From SHZI01 sp041396045 (GTDB lineage: Bacteria > Pseudomonadota > Gammaproteobacteria > Steroidobacterales > GCA-2729495): a stretch of DNA of 64,000 nt. The DNA is taken from positions 175,533 to 239,532 of the forward strand of contig JAWKZI010000004.1 in NCBI GenBank assembly GCA_041396045.1. Reading direction: 5' to 3'. Shown piece by piece: positions 62,723 to 64,000 of this stretch (its first letter is position 1; each line of letters begins with the position of its first letter). The notes below the pieces were generated by a model. It was not told the origin of the DNA. It ran no database searches and worked only from the letters and a program-made list of their open reading frames with translations. The position numbers and the translations under genes are program-made.

Positions 62723-64000
62723 TCAGTACGGGTTCAGACCTGACCAGCCTTCTTCCACAGCAACACTGTCTGCCATCAGCAGTTCGAGCCAGTCGCCCAA
62801 TTCTCCTCGCCACCAGTGCACCAGGGGCATCGCAAATCCCATCTTCTGACGATAGATCACGGTAGGCGGCACCCAACGAGCAGCAATCTTCTTCAGGAGC
62901 CACTTGCGCTGCCCCCAATGCAGCTTCATGCGATCAGGCAATACCCACGCCTCCTCTACCACCCGCTGGTCCAGAAACGGCGCCCGAACTTCCAAGGATG
63001 CCGCCATGCTGGCCACATCCACCTTGGTGAGGTAGTCATCCGGCAACTGAACCTGGAAGTCTCCGGCAAGCAATCGTTGCACCACGCTCGCTTCAGGCCC
63101 CACCGCAGCGGATCCGCTTCGGCATGCCGCCATATCATGTGCCAATCCAGGCTGCAGTCGGGGACCGGCCAATTCAACGAGTTGTGCCAGCCAACTTTCC
63201 GCATTGGTATAACCCGAACCAGGTACGGCAATTGAAAGTTGATTCATAGCTGCCCAGCGTCGACCAATCCGGCCCAGCTTTTCTGTCAGAGGCGGTATGG
63301 CGTGTCGGCGAAGTACGCCAGGAACAACTTTGGCGTAGCGATGGGCATAGACGCCAGACTGGACTCGCCAGTAGCCACCGAAGGACTCGTCACCGCCATC
63401 ACCACTCAGGCAAACCTTGACCTGCTCTCGAGCAAAACGTGCGAGCAAATAAGACGGAATCGCCGAAGCGTCACCAAACGGCTGACCATACTGAACAATC
63501 AAGTGGGGCATGCACTCAAGCACATCACGCACACCCACTTCGATTACATGGTGAGGTACTCCAAGATGACTGGCGACCGTGCGCGCGTACGGCACTTCAC
63601 TGAAGTCCTGCTCGCCAAATCCAAGGGAAAAGGCAGGAATACCGGGAGAAAAGCGGGCGGCCATGGCCGCCACCAGGGACGAATCGACGCCACCACTAAG
63701 GAACACCCCGACGGGAACATCGGCATCCAGACATCGTTCAACGCTGTCTGCAATCACTCGCTCAATCGATTCCTCAGCCTGCTTTGAATCTGTGCGCAAT
63801 GGCGCGCAGTGGGGGAATTGCCAGTAACTTTCGAGCTTCAGATCCTGCTCAGGCGACACTGTCAGCATATGTGCTGGCGGCAACACCTTCACTCCTGACC
63901 AGATCGTGTGTGTGGCCGGCACAAAGCTGTGCGCCAGGTAACAGGCGACAGCCTTCGGATCTATAACCGATTCGCCCGGCAGCGAATGTAGCGCTTCAAT
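62723..64000 (-). CDS. Asparagine synthase (glutamine-hydrolysing), 5' part beyond window
   Basis: The frame enters from the right edge (IEALHSLPGES, YLAHSFVPATHTIWSGVKVL) and runs to 62723, about 425 residues. The synthetase domain has the PP-loop FLSGGVDSSLVAAMAARF, SLGFGEQDFSEVPYA, SGDGGDESFGGY and LPDDYLTKVDVASMAASLEV. The N-terminal glutaminase domain with its Cys2 would lie outside the window. AsnB paralogues are common in exopolysaccharide clusters, where they may amidate sugar acids rather than make asparagine. The GTG at 63922 is internal, not the start. Confidence 0.88.
   Translation of the reverse strand: MEALHSLPGESVIDPKAVACYLAHSFVPATHTIWSGVKVLPPAHMLTVSPEQDLKLESYWQFPHCAPLRTDSKQAEESIERVIADSVERCLDADVPVGVFLSGGVDSSLVAAMAARFSPGIPAFSLGFGEQDFSEVPYARTVASHLGVPHHVIEVGVRDVLECMPHLIVQYGQPFGDASAIPSYLLARFAREQVKVCLSGDGGDESFGGYWRVQSGVYAHRYAKVVPGVLRRHAIPPLTEKLGRIGRRWAAMNQLSIAVPGSGYTNAESWLAQLVELAGPRLQPGLAHDMAACRSGSAAVGPEASVVQRLLAGDFQVQLPDDYLTKVDVASMAASLEVRAPFLDQRVVEEAWVLPDRMKLHWGQRKWLLKKIAARWVPPTVIYRQKMGFAMPLVHWWRGELGDWLELLMADSVAVEEGWSGLNPY

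Overview
The window reads as chromosomal DNA of a GC-rich proteobacterium, most likely a free-living gammaproteobacterium. The grounds are a proteobacterial glutaminyl-tRNA synthetase, RND efflux genes, two TonB-dependent receptors plus a TonB-type protein, a HiPIP, molybdenum cofactor genes, a biotin operon and secreted arylsulfatase/phosphatase genes. There are no tRNA or rRNA genes, no CRISPR array, no phage genes and no transposase that I can recognise. Genus and species cannot be told from the sequence.

Layout. 1-11.5 kb: an AraC-type regulator (cut by the left edge) diverges from a run of exported proteins: two DUF1254/DUF1214 proteins, a secreted HAD phosphatase, an arylsulfatase and an octaheme cytochrome c with HEAT/TPR repeats. 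A paralogous HAD phosphatase and a small membrane protein face the run. 11.6-17.5 kb: a complete RND tripartite efflux operon. 17.4-21.4 kb: a biotin operon, bioF-bioD-(TauE/SafE exporter)-bioA. 21.5-25.7 kb: an MBL-fold hydrolase, a peroxidase-related protein, a 2OG-Fe(II) oxygenase-like protein and an NfeD/SPFH pair. 25.7-41.5 kb: a catabolic-looking region with a 4-hydroxybutyryl-CoA dehydratase-like flavoprotein, an Opp/Dpp ABC transporter without a binding protein, a DUF1330 protein, a GntR regulator, a nitrilase-superfamily protein lacking its cysteine, a TetR regulator, an MFS carrier, an aldo/keto reductase, a TonB receptor, a spinster-like MFS carrier and a rhomboid protease. 41.6-45.2 kb: a molybdoenzyme chaperone, moeA, mobB, a HiPIP and a TonB-type protein. 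45.3-56.5 kb: SAM hydroxide adenosyltransferase, glnS, a second TonB receptor, RidA, a small unknown, a hydantoinase-like amidohydrolase, a VAO-type flavoprotein and an alpha/beta hydrolase. 56.5-64 kb: a polysaccharide cluster with two GT4 glycosyltransferases, heparinase II/III, a Wzy-like polymerase and an asparagine synthase that runs off the right edge.

Two features stand out beyond the genes. First, the intergenic DNA carries at least two families of structured repeats. One is a 146-bp long-stem element (two copies). The other is a ~97-bp element (three copies, two of them making one ~310-bp inverted repeat). In both, the stems differ between copies yet stay paired, which suggests the structure is being conserved. 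A third, nested palindrome of four ~21-bp units lies at 55.58-55.71 kb. Second, an unusually large number of genes are broken by single-base shifts, nearly all of them one missing base and often at a homopolymer. They include genes such as bioF and moeA, so sequencing or assembly error is the most economical explanation, and fragmented genes should be read as probably intact in the organism. The shifts become dense in the polysaccharide cluster after 58 kb, where reconstruction is only approximate.
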